64,000 nt of DNA from Dyadobacter sp. LHD-138. Its GTDB lineage: Bacteria; Bacteroidota; Bacteroidia; Cytophagales; Spirosomataceae. The translations under genes were made by a program, and so were the position numbers. The notes beneath the pieces were generated by a model, which saw nothing but the letters and a program-made list of their open reading frames with translations, searched no databases and was not told the DNA's origin. Location of the stretch: NCBI RefSeq assembly GCF_030929615.1, contig NZ_JAVFVU010000004.1:270394-334393 (forward strand), written 5' to 3'. This document shows positions 32,808-40,564 of this stretch, piece by piece (position 1 is the first letter of the stretch; each line of letters opens with the position of its first letter).

Positions 32808-33212
32808 ATGGCTACTAAAATTTTTGTAAATCTACCAGTAAAAGACCTGAACAAAAGTGTAACATTTTTCACCAAACTCGGCTTTTCTTTCAACGCCCAG
32901 TTTACCGACGAAAATGCAACGTGTATGGTGATCAGTGAAGATATTTTTGTCATGCTTCTTGTGGAGCCGTTTTTCAAAAACTTTACAAAGAAAGAAATCG
33001 CTGATGCCCGCAAAACGACCGAATCCATCATTTGCCTTTCTGCGGAGAACCGTGCGGAAGTTGACGAAATGGTAAGCCGGGCACTTGCTGCTGGTGGTAC
33101 TGCACCCAATGAAAAGCAGGATCAGGGTTATATGTATGGCCACGGATTTGAAGATATCGACGGACACTTATGGGAAGTGATGTGGATGGATCCGGCTGCA
33201 GTTCAGGGGTGA
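32808..33212 (+). CDS. glyoxalase/bleomycin-resistance (VOC) family protein
   Basis: 134 residues. VOC pattern: IFVNLPVKDLNKSVTFFTKLGF, MLLVEPFFKNF, and the C-terminal metal-site region YGHGFEDIDGHLWEVMWMD with the closing Glu. 41 bp downstream of the SRPBCC gene, probably co-transcribed. Substrate unknown. Confidence 0.9.
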   Translation: MATKIFVNLPVKDLNKSVTFFTKLGFSFNAQFTDENATCMVISEDIFVMLLVEPFFKNFTKKEIADARKTTESIICLSAENRAEVDEMVSRALAAGGTAPNEKQDQGYMYGHGFEDIDGHLWEVMWMDPAAVQG

Positions 33213-33293
33213 AATGATAGAAAATAATTCCTCGAACTGGCGCACTAAATTTTTTGTGGTGTGTTTTATACATTCACTCAATCGTTAAAGATC

Positions 33294-33671
33294 ATGAAAA
33301 TTGCAGTAACTATTGTTCGGGTTTTGATGGGGCTGATGTTTGTGTTTTCAGCTGTCGTGGTGCTTTTTAAGCTGATGCCAACGCCGGAACTGACCGGTAA
33401 CATGAAAACCTTTAATGAAGGACTGGCCGCATCGGGTTATTTTATGCCTTTTTTGAAAAGTGTTGAGCTGATTTCCGGCATCGCTTTAATACTCGGATTT
33501 TTTGTTCCGCTTGCAACGGCCGTCATTTTTCCGATTACGATTAACATATTTTTGGTTCATTTGTTTCTGGCGCCGGAAGGTCTTCCGGTGGCGATATTCA
33601 TGCTGTGCGGAAACTTGTTTCTTGCCTACTATTATAGAAAAAATTATACTTCTATGCTGGTTGTTAAATAA
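33294..33671 (+). CDS. DoxX-family membrane protein
   Basis: 125 residues from the ATG at 33294; an earlier in-frame start would add 11 odd residues. Four hydrophobic helices with the DoxX pattern: IVRVLMGLMFVFSAV, MKTFNEGLAASGYFMPFLKSVELISG and VPLATAVIFPITINIFLVH. Inner membrane; DoxX proteins are linked to redox or thiol stress, but the reaction is unknown here. Confidence 0.82.
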   Translation: MKIAVTIVRVLMGLMFVFSAVVVLFKLMPTPELTGNMKTFNEGLAASGYFMPFLKSVELISGIALILGFFVPLATAVIFPITINIFLVHLFLAPEGLPVAIFMLCGNLFLAYYYRKNYTSMLVVK

Positions 33672-33806
33672 TTATGTCTTAATTAGAGCTGGAATTGGCG
33701 TATTTCGTATAAGGAGGACAGTTTAGTGATTTTCCGGAATCAGAATATTTTCAGATTGGGAAAATGCTAAATTGTCCGAAATTTTAGAAGTTTAAACCGG
33801 CATGGT

Positions 33807-34376
33807 ATGAAAAAGGATAATAACCAGATGAGTTTATTTGCGGCGATAACTTACGAATATCTACTCGTGATTTCGTCTATGGAGGTGGAAAAGGATATCC
33901 GCTCGGTTAGGGCAAAACTACATCAGCTTGTTGGTTTGTCCAGAAACGTTCTTAACTCGGTTCCACACATCTCATTGTATTATTTTCTTCATGCGGGAGA
34001 CGGTGATACCATGATAAAAAGGATGTTGGAGGCGCTTTCCGGGATAAAATCATTTCAGGTGAAACTGGAAGGTGTAGCATTTTTTGGACGTGAAAATTAT
34101 GATCGGACCATGTACATCAAAGTGGAAAACTCGGAACCGATTCAGCAGCTTCATTTGGCGATGCAAAAAACTTTTCCATATAAGAAGGAAAAACTGAATC
34201 CACATCTGACTGTTGCCCGGGGCATACCGGCAGGGAAAATGGAGCTTATTGAGCCGAGTTTATCGGATTTTGAATATTATGGAGAATTTGATTGCGCGCA
34301 GGTTACGGTTTTGAGAAGAATGCTTGGGAATGAAGGACCGTATGAGCTCGTTAGAATAATCAATCTGGAAGATTGA
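33807..34376 (+). CDS. 2H phosphoesterase family protein (2'-5' RNA ligase-like)
   Basis: 189 residues with the paired H-x-S/T-x motifs of the 2H superfamily: VPHISLYYF and NPHLTVARG, about 90 residues apart. This fold opens or closes 2'-5' or cyclic phosphodiester bonds in RNA or small nucleotides. No signal peptide, so cytoplasmic. Stands alone. Confidence 0.88.
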   Translation: MKKDNNQMSLFAAITYEYLLVISSMEVEKDIRSVRAKLHQLVGLSRNVLNSVPHISLYYFLHAGDGDTMIKRMLEALSGIKSFQVKLEGVAFFGRENYDRTMYIKVENSEPIQQLHLAMQKTFPYKKEKLNPHLTVARGIPAGKMELIEPSLSDFEYYGEFDCAQVTVLRRMLGNEGPYELVRIINLED

Positions 34377-34441
34377 GCTATTGAAAATGTTATATCGGAG
34401 CGGCTTTCTTTGAGCGAATTATCCATGTAACGTATGCTGAC

Positions 34442-34546
34442 TAAGTAGTAGGGAAAAATTAGTTTATAGTATTGATTTTTATAATAAACTATTAATCATC
34501 CGGTTACTGAGCCAATCGCATATAGCTAATCGCCAACAGCTACTTA
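34442..34546. repeat. 105-bp palindromic element, copy 2
   Basis: Begins TAAGTAGT and ends GCTACTTA; same length as, and about 90 percent identical to, the copy at 24818-24922. It ends 13 bp before the start codon of the next gene, so it probably forms part of that gene's leader. Confidence 0.75.
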
Positions 34547-34559
34547 ACACTGACGAATT

Positions 34560-34814
34560 ATGGTAGAAGTTTTTAAAACGAACGTTACCGACCAGGAGGA
34601 AGCCGAGAAACTGATCAGCTTGATCAGACACCGGTTCAAAGGTTATGATGCCAACTTTGATCTGGACGATTGTGACAAAATATTACGGGTATGCTGCAAA
34701 ACAGCTGGCATTCAGTCCGGGTTGATCATCGGTTTACTCGTGGAAGCGGGTTTTGCTGCGGAAATTCTGGAAGAGGATATCCAGATTTCCGAAAGTACTG
34801 TTTTGATCCACTAA
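34560..34814 (+). CDS. small conserved hypothetical protein
   Basis: 84 residues: MVEVFKTNVTDQEEAEKLIS, then ANFDLDDCDKILRVCCKT and a C-terminal LLVEAGFAAEILE. The alternation of strands and helices fits a ferredoxin-like (HMA-like) fold. I recall similar proteins in many Bacteroidota but no function. Directly preceded by a copy of the 105-bp element. Confidence 0.7.
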   Translation: MVEVFKTNVTDQEEAEKLISLIRHRFKGYDANFDLDDCDKILRVCCKTAGIQSGLIIGLLVEAGFAAEILEEDIQISESTVLIH

Positions 34815-34860
34815 AAGATGTGCTTGCGAAAAATGAAGGGTTTGGCTGAGGGGAGGTAAA

Positions 34861-34905
34861 TAAAAACAGCGCGTTTTACTATTAATAAAAACGCGCTGTC
34901 AAAAA
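34861..34905 (-). terminator. terminator of the mannoside operon (leftward)
   Basis: ACAGCGCGTTTT (34866-34877) and AAAACGCGCTGT (34888-34899) form a perfect 12-bp stem. On the minus strand it is followed by TTTTTATTT, so it best ends the leftward operon finishing at 35100, reading through the repeat element. It may also serve the rightward gene. Confidence 0.6.
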
Positions 34906-34985
34906 AAATACCGGAGAGATGATATTATTGTAGCAAGTAAACATCAGGCCGTTCCATCAAACCCCCATTGGGGTGGCCGATTTCA

Positions 34986-35098
34986 ATTTCTGAAATGGTT
35001 ATGTCACCCTTTCAGGGTTATGACCTGCATGTTTGTTCGCATTTTCTACAATACTATCATCCCTTCGGGATTGTCTATAAGTTTAAACAACTTTATTG
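34986..35098. repeat. REP-like repeat, copy B
   Basis: About 113 bp, matches 29439-29550. Hairpins CACCCTTTCAGGGT and ATCCCTTCGGGAT flank the same core. It ends 1 bp before the stop codon of the sugar transporter gene and lies between that gene and its terminator. Confidence 0.6.
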
Positions 35099-35099
35099 C

Positions 35100-36449
35100 T
35101 TATAACCACAATTGCTCCATTTCTTCCAGCGTTTTTTCCTTGGTCTCGGGAATAAACTTCCATACAAAAATGAACGCGCAGAGTGACATCAGCATGAAAA
35201 TCCAGAATGTGTACGCGTTTCCGATGGCCTGAAGGAGGATCGGGAAACACTGGGAAACGATAAATACGAAAATCCATAAGGCAAAAACGCAAACGGACAT
35301 GGCCCGTCCGCGTGTGCGGTTAGGGAAAATCTCTGCGATCACGACAAAAGTCAACGGGCCCAGCGAAAGCGCAAAAAAGGCGATATAGGCCAAAATCGAG
35401 ATGAGCACGAGATAACCCTTGGCCAGGTCGAGGAAAAAGGCGCCGCCAATTAGTGCGAGGCAAAGGGTCATACCGGCAGAACCCGCAAGCAAAAGACCTT
35501 TTCTCCCCACTTGGTCGACGTATTTAATGGCTACAATCGTAAACAGAAAATTAACTACGCCGACCAGAATGGTTTGTAACAAGGCCGAGTCGGAACCATC
35601 GCCCGTGGATTTGAAAATTTCCGGAGCATAATACATGATGGCGTTAATGCCGGTAATCTGGGAAAACATAGCCAGAATGATACCGATAACCAGTGCTTTT
35701 CGAATACCGGGCTTGAAAATTTCTACAAATGAAACCGACTCTGCGAATATGCCTTGATTGATTTCGATAAGTTCATGGCCGGCCTTTTCGGGACCATTAA
35801 TTTTAGTCAGAATAAGAAGTGCTTCTTCACTGCGTCCTTGTTTGGCGAGCCAGCGCGGACTTTCAGGTACAAAAAACAGCAGGACCAAAAAGATAAGGGA
35901 AGGGAAAATTCCTGAGCCAAACATCCATCGCCAGCCTGTTTCAACATTCCAGCTCTCGTCATACAAGCTTGCAATTTCAGCGTTAACGAAGTAGATCAGC
36001 AGAATCCCGGTAACGATTCCCAGCTGGTTAATAGAAACCAAACGGCCGCGTTTATCTGCCGGCGCGATTTCGGTAATATACATAGGCGCCAGCATGGATG
36101 CGATACCAATGCCCAGTCCGCCGATAATCCGGAAAAATACAAACCAGTTTAAATCGGAAGGCACGGCTATGCCCAGGGATGATATCCCGAATAAAATGGC
36201 GGAAAGGATTAACACCTTTTTCCGCCCGATCCAGTCGCTCAGGACTCCTGCAAAAAGCGCCCCGAAAATGCATCCGATCAGGGCGCAGGAAGCAACCCAG
36301 CCAACCATGGAAGGGGAGAGATCGAATTTGATTTGTAAAAATCCGATCGCTCCCGCAATCACTGCGGTGTCATAGCCAAACAACAAACCGCCCACGGCTG
36401 CTACCAATGTGATCTTATAAACAAACAAGGTGCTCCCCTGATTTTCCAT
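35100..36449 (-). CDS. sugar porter, MFS (XylE/GalP-like)
   Basis: 449 residues, 12 membrane helices. Sugar porter signatures: LLFGYDTAVIAGAIGFLQ, DWIGRKKVLILSAILFG, RIIGGLGIGIASMLAPMYITE, PESPRWLAKQGR, the GINAIMYYAPEIFKSTG block and PETKEKTLEEME at the end. Inner-membrane proton-coupled monosaccharide importer. As the last gene of the mannoside operon it likely imports mannose released by the GH92 enzyme. It starts 2 bp after the isomerase stop codon. Confidence 0.95.
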   Translation of the reverse strand: MENQGSTLFVYKITLVAAVGGLLFGYDTAVIAGAIGFLQIKFDLSPSMVGWVASCALIGCIFGALFAGVLSDWIGRKKVLILSAILFGISSLGIAVPSDLNWFVFFRIIGGLGIGIASMLAPMYITEIAPADKRGRLVSINQLGIVTGILLIYFVNAEIASLYDESWNVETGWRWMFGSGIFPSLIFLVLLFFVPESPRWLAKQGRSEEALLILTKINGPEKAGHELIEINQGIFAESVSFVEIFKPGIRKALVIGIILAMFSQITGINAIMYYAPEIFKSTGDGSDSALLQTILVGVVNFLFTIVAIKYVDQVGRKGLLLAGSAGMTLCLALIGGAFFLDLAKGYLVLISILAYIAFFALSLGPLTFVVIAEIFPNRTRGRAMSVCVFALWIFVFIVSQCFPILLQAIGNAYTFWIFMLMSLCAFIFVWKFIPETKEKTLEEMEQLWL

Positions 36450-36451
36450 GG

Positions 36452-38233
36452 CTAATTGATTTTATAATCTTCTTTTAGATTGTCGGTCCGGACGTAGGCT
36501 TTGATCGTGGCACATTCCTGTCCCGCACTTTCGCCGTGCGGCGTAATGGTGTAGGCACCAACGGAAGCAGGAACAATAAATGTTTCGGCGAAATGCACGA
36601 TGAAAGGCTCGAAAGCACCGTTTGGACTTTCTACAATGGCCTCACGGCCTGCAATCAGGTTCAATACATTGACAATGCCACCGGTATGATGTTCTACTTT
36701 TTTGCTGAACCAATGTCTTCTCGTTTCAATGAACGACTGTGCATCCAGCCCGGTGCGTTCTTCGCGCCAGCCGTCTCCGCTTTCCATTTCTTTTATCTGA
36801 CCGACCAGATTTTCTTTGGTCCATTGTGTGGTCCTGTCCCATTGGATGTTTTTCTTCCCGTGCTCAAGGGATATCGGTCGTGGTTTTCCATCGAGGCCCA
36901 TTCTTCCCCAATCCCATAATTTGAAAGTGAAAATAAACGGGGTTGCACTTATTTCCAGCACAACCGTGTCGGCTCCCGAACAGTGAATGGTACCAGCAGG
37001 AATCAGCACATGGTCGTGTTTTTTGACCTGCCATTTCTCAACATACTTTTCAGCATCAAAGATTGCTCCGCCTTCCTGCGCGGCTTCAAGATCTTCAATC
37101 ATCTGCTCAGGATTTATATTTTCTTTCAATCCAAGATAGACGAACGTGTCGTCTTTGGCATCGAGAAAATAGTAACTTTCGTTTTGCGTATATCCCATAC
37201 CGAACTTTTCCTTTATGTAGTCATGAAGCGGATGTACCTGTAAGCTCAGGTTGCCGCCTTTCATGGTGTCCAGGAAATCGAAACGGATCGGGAACTCAGC
37301 TCCGAAAGCGTTGTAAACATCTTTTCCCAATAAGGAAACCGGATGTGTAAAAACCAGGTTAATGGAAGGAATTTCGAAACTGTTTCCCTCAAAATCAAAA
37401 ACGAGACTGTTTTCCTCCGGAACGCAATCGAAACCCCAGGCGTAATTCTGAGCCGAGCGGTCCAGATCAACGACCTCTTTAAGCCACTGTCCGCCCCATG
37501 GCCCCGGATCGAAAAACGGAACGACGCGGAACGGTTGTTGAATCGTTTTTTCAAGTCCGTCGGAAATGGCTTTTCCTGAAACCATTTTAGGACTACTCGG
37601 AATGGTCGTATCCAAAACAAAATCCCAATGATCCATAAGTGTCTGCTTGTGTTTGTCACAAACTTTCCAATCTACAAAAAAGCTTCTTTTATACTGATAG
37701 GAAAACGGCTCTGCGGTGTTGTCGGCGCCAAGGTTGCTGATCCTGTTGTTTCTGAAACGCAGCTGAATTTCCCATCTGGGCATATCGGCGTAAACAAGCA
37801 TATCGGCTTTGGGGACAAAAAGGGAAGCGCCTATCCCGGCAACGAGAACGATTCCTTCTTTTACATCCTGTATCTCTTTCTGCATGGCAGCAACTTTTTC
37901 AGGATCGAAAAATGCAGCTAAATCCAGCGTTGTAACGAAGCCAAAAACAGGATCATCCTTTACAAACGGGTACACAAGTGCTTCCAGCTTATCCTGAGCG
38001 AGCAGCGCTGTCGAAACGTCAAAAATTGTTGCGGAAGTCTGCCCAAGTTTGATGTTGTTCAGTATTTCATCCGTATAAACGCCATGATAAGTGTCCAGCA
38101 CGATGATCGTTTTAGGCGAGTTAAAGTCTTTGATTTTGTCCTGTAATCGTGCCGATATATCGGTCCAGCCGGTTGTACAGGTGTGCCCCGTTACGCTGAC
38201 CTGAGGAAGTTTGTTAAAGTTTGACTTTTTCAA
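36452..38233 (-). CDS. manA: class I mannose-6-phosphate isomerase with extra N-terminal domain
   Basis: 593 residues from the TTG at 38233 (19 nt after the kinase stop); an upstream TTG at 38272 would overlap the kinase gene by 20 bp. Neither start is ATG. The C-terminal about 350 residues carry the type I isomerase metal site: SLQVHP, NESYYF and IPAGTIHCSG, then the catalytic-domain end. It interconverts mannose-6-P and fructose-6-P. The first about 210 residues (QVSVTGHTCTTGW, TIIVLDTYHGVYTDEIL, VLVAGIGASLF) form an unrelated domain that resembles a P-loop-like kinase lid fold without a Walker A. Usual ManA proteins are about 320-400 residues, so this is a long variant. Confidence 0.88.
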   Translation of the reverse strand: MKKSNFNKLPQVSVTGHTCTTGWTDISARLQDKIKDFNSPKTIIVLDTYHGVYTDEILNNIKLGQTSATIFDVSTALLAQDKLEALVYPFVKDDPVFGFVTTLDLAAFFDPEKVAAMQKEIQDVKEGIVLVAGIGASLFVPKADMLVYADMPRWEIQLRFRNNRISNLGADNTAEPFSYQYKRSFFVDWKVCDKHKQTLMDHWDFVLDTTIPSSPKMVSGKAISDGLEKTIQQPFRVVPFFDPGPWGGQWLKEVVDLDRSAQNYAWGFDCVPEENSLVFDFEGNSFEIPSINLVFTHPVSLLGKDVYNAFGAEFPIRFDFLDTMKGGNLSLQVHPLHDYIKEKFGMGYTQNESYYFLDAKDDTFVYLGLKENINPEQMIEDLEAAQEGGAIFDAEKYVEKWQVKKHDHVLIPAGTIHCSGADTVVLEISATPFIFTFKLWDWGRMGLDGKPRPISLEHGKKNIQWDRTTQWTKENLVGQIKEMESGDGWREERTGLDAQSFIETRRHWFSKKVEHHTGGIVNVLNLIAGREAIVESPNGAFEPFIVHFAETFIVPASVGAYTITPHGESAGQECATIKAYVRTDNLKEDYKIN

Positions 38234-38252
38234 AATGGAGTGAGTTAAATAG

Positions 38253-39188
38253 TTAAATAACGAGACTGCCAACGCCCACCAGCGCGGCTGTATTGATTAA
38301 TGATGCTTCCGTAACGATGACTTTTCCCCAAACGGCCCAGCCATTCCCGTTCACTTTTTGCTCGATACAGGGCAGGATAATGTCGCGACTTGCCATGATA
38401 CCGCCCCCTAAAATCAGGATTTCAGGATCGTACGCATTGACAAGGTTAAGTGCACAGGCCGCCCAGATTTCCAGACATTCGTTGCGGACCAGAAGTGCCA
38501 GCGGATCGCTATCGGCAAATTGAAATATGGTTTTAAAATCAATTTTCGGCTGACCGAAAAGTAAGCTGTCAGCATGCTGCGGATATCTTTTTAATATTTC
38601 AGGCAGATTCCAGGTTGAGGCTTCGGCCTCTGCACAACCATAATTTCCGCAATTGCACTGCTCGCCTTTGACGTTGACTATAAAATGTCCGCCAAGAATA
38701 CCCGCCTGAAAATGCTTTCCCCGCAGGATTTTTCCTTCAATGACGGCGGAAGTTCCAATACCGGTACCCAGGTTCATAAGCACCGCATTGTCATAGCCGC
38801 GACCTTTGCCATATTTCCATTCTCCCAGCATGGCCGATCTCGTATCATTTTCGAGGAACAGGGAAAGGCCCCAGGTTTCCTGCGCCCATTGGTTGAGGTC
38901 AATGTCGGGCGCGTCGTTGTATTTGTCATTGATCGTCAGTATTTTATTGTTGACCGAATCAACAATTCCCGGAATAGCAATGCCTAATCCTGCCATATCG
39001 GAAGGAGATAATGACGCCTGTTTCAACAAGTCATTCATACTTTTTGCAATCTCCGGGAGCCGTTTGCGCAAACCGTTGCCGGATTGTGAATCCATTTCCG
39101 TTGAGAAAAGAATCTCTGAACCGCTGACAAGCCCCATCTTAATCCGGGTTCCCCCGAGATCAATCGCCATTACTGTCTTTTGTTTCAT
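38253..39188 (-). CDS. ROK family sugar kinase
   Basis: 311 residues. ATP-binding DLGGTRIKMG, GIAIPGIVD, the sugar-binding ENDTRSA, NLGTGIGTSAVI, and the ROK zinc site GEQCNCGNYGCAEA, followed by ILGGGIMAS. A cytoplasmic hexokinase-type enzyme, not a repressor: there is no N-terminal winged helix. Between the isomerase and hydrolase genes it most likely phosphorylates mannose to mannose-6-phosphate. It starts 1 bp after the upstream hydrolase stop. Confidence 0.93.
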   Translation of the reverse strand: MKQKTVMAIDLGGTRIKMGLVSGSEILFSTEMDSQSGNGLRKRLPEIAKSMNDLLKQASLSPSDMAGLGIAIPGIVDSVNNKILTINDKYNDAPDIDLNQWAQETWGLSLFLENDTRSAMLGEWKYGKGRGYDNAVLMNLGTGIGTSAVIEGKILRGKHFQAGILGGHFIVNVKGEQCNCGNYGCAEAEASTWNLPEILKRYPQHADSLLFGQPKIDFKTIFQFADSDPLALLVRNECLEIWAACALNLVNAYDPEILILGGGIMASRDIILPCIEQKVNGNGWAVWGKVIVTEASLINTAALVGVGSLVI

Positions 39189-39189
39189 G

Positions 39190-40497
39190 CTAATCCTGTT
39201 TCAAATTTTCTTTTTCAAATAAGACAATGGCATCGTAAAGTACACCAGCCTCACCACGGAAAGTACCGGAACCTTCTGGTTTATTGTCAACGGTATACCA
39301 CTCGTAAAATCCTTTGTTGTCGATCACCCTTTTGAGCATGGGTTTCAGCTGTTCATAGGCCTCTTTTTGGAAGCCATTCAGGTAGAGCTGCTTGATCATT
39401 CTTCCTCCAAACCAGGTCCAGTCACCACCATTTTGATAGCCGTAAGGATACATTCCCTTGTTTTTAAAGCTGCCTTCGGGATAGGTAGGATATAGTGTCA
39501 GGCCAATGGTGCCGGCGCCGGACCGTTTTACATTGTCAATCATTTTATCCAGCGAAACTTTGATTTGCGCCTTGGTGAGCAGATTGGCTTCAATGGCAAC
39601 CGCGGTTCCGCCATGATAATAAATCTCGTTTTCATTGAGACTGGCCGGGAAAGGCGAGCCGTTGAGATATACGTGTGGAATGAACTTTTGATTTTTTTCA
39701 TCCCAAAGGTATTTCATGGTGTTTCTGGCAATGGCCGCACGGATCGGCAGCCATTTTTCTTTTTTTGCCGGAACCAGCTCCATAAGCCTGTCCAGAGCAA
39801 TCAGGAACATGGCATTGTCATAAATATCGATGGCCAAATGCGTGTCTTTCGTCAGGTAAACACCCCAGTCATGTTCGGGCTGTACATCGCCCCAGTCCGC
39901 TGTGGTGGCTCCCCATATCAAACCATGTTTTTTGTCATAACGCTCGTTCATCAGAAACTCCATCGACCAGTCGAGTCTTTCGGCTATGGTTTTACTTCCA
40001 ACCTTTTCACTTAAAAAAGCAGTGTCGCCGCTAAGGGTAATATATCGGGCAACAGCTTGTACCAGTGACGATTCCTGGTCGGTTTCCACCGTGTTTTTAT
40101 GTCCGGCATAGTTGGGTTCCAGCGCATTGAAAATGTATTCATAACCTACTTTTGACTCCTTTGCTTTTTGAACCGGAATAAAACCGTCAACAATATTGCC
40201 GTCGTTGCCCTGCAACCTGAAAAAAACACGGAGGTTTTCTTTTAAAATTTCGGGCTTATGGGCTTCTGCGGAAAGTGTGATAAATGTGTTATAGTCCCGG
40301 ATCCATACTTCGCCATAACCGTCACCGGCGTTAAAGCCAGTTTTAACCACGGCTATCGCTTTGGATTTTACAAACTGTAAAGTGCTGTCCTGCTCGTAAA
40401 TACGCTCTGTTTTTGTTTCTTTATCGCTGGAAGTATTTTTCGTGCCGCAAGCCAACAGGGCAGAGGAAAAGGCAATAATTGGGATGATATTTTTCAT
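39190..40497 (-). CDS. lipoprotein alpha/alpha-barrel glycoside hydrolase (MGH1/GH63-like)
   Basis: 435 residues with lipobox ALLACG. The body is an (alpha/alpha)6 barrel with EVWIRDYNTFI, ETDQESSLVQAVARY, GLIWGATTADWGD and the C-terminal NGGDWTWFGGRMIKQ and TFRGEAGVLYDAI. This matches the MGH1-like hydrolases related to GH63/GH37. An anomeric specificity cannot be assigned. Its place beside GH92 suggests it acts on a glucose- or mannose-capped glycan at the cell surface or in the periplasm. Confidence 0.85.
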   Translation of the reverse strand: MKNIIPIIAFSSALLACGTKNTSSDKETKTERIYEQDSTLQFVKSKAIAVVKTGFNAGDGYGEVWIRDYNTFITLSAEAHKPEILKENLRVFFRLQGNDGNIVDGFIPVQKAKESKVGYEYIFNALEPNYAGHKNTVETDQESSLVQAVARYITLSGDTAFLSEKVGSKTIAERLDWSMEFLMNERYDKKHGLIWGATTADWGDVQPEHDWGVYLTKDTHLAIDIYDNAMFLIALDRLMELVPAKKEKWLPIRAAIARNTMKYLWDEKNQKFIPHVYLNGSPFPASLNENEIYYHGGTAVAIEANLLTKAQIKVSLDKMIDNVKRSGAGTIGLTLYPTYPEGSFKNKGMYPYGYQNGGDWTWFGGRMIKQLYLNGFQKEAYEQLKPMLKRVIDNKGFYEWYTVDNKPEGSGTFRGEAGVLYDAIVLFEKENLKQD

Positions 40498-40564
40498 TGG
40501 ATGTTATTTATATAGGTTTAGTTTTCTGACGCGGCTTGTCGTGGACCTAGCTGTGTCAAAGTTA

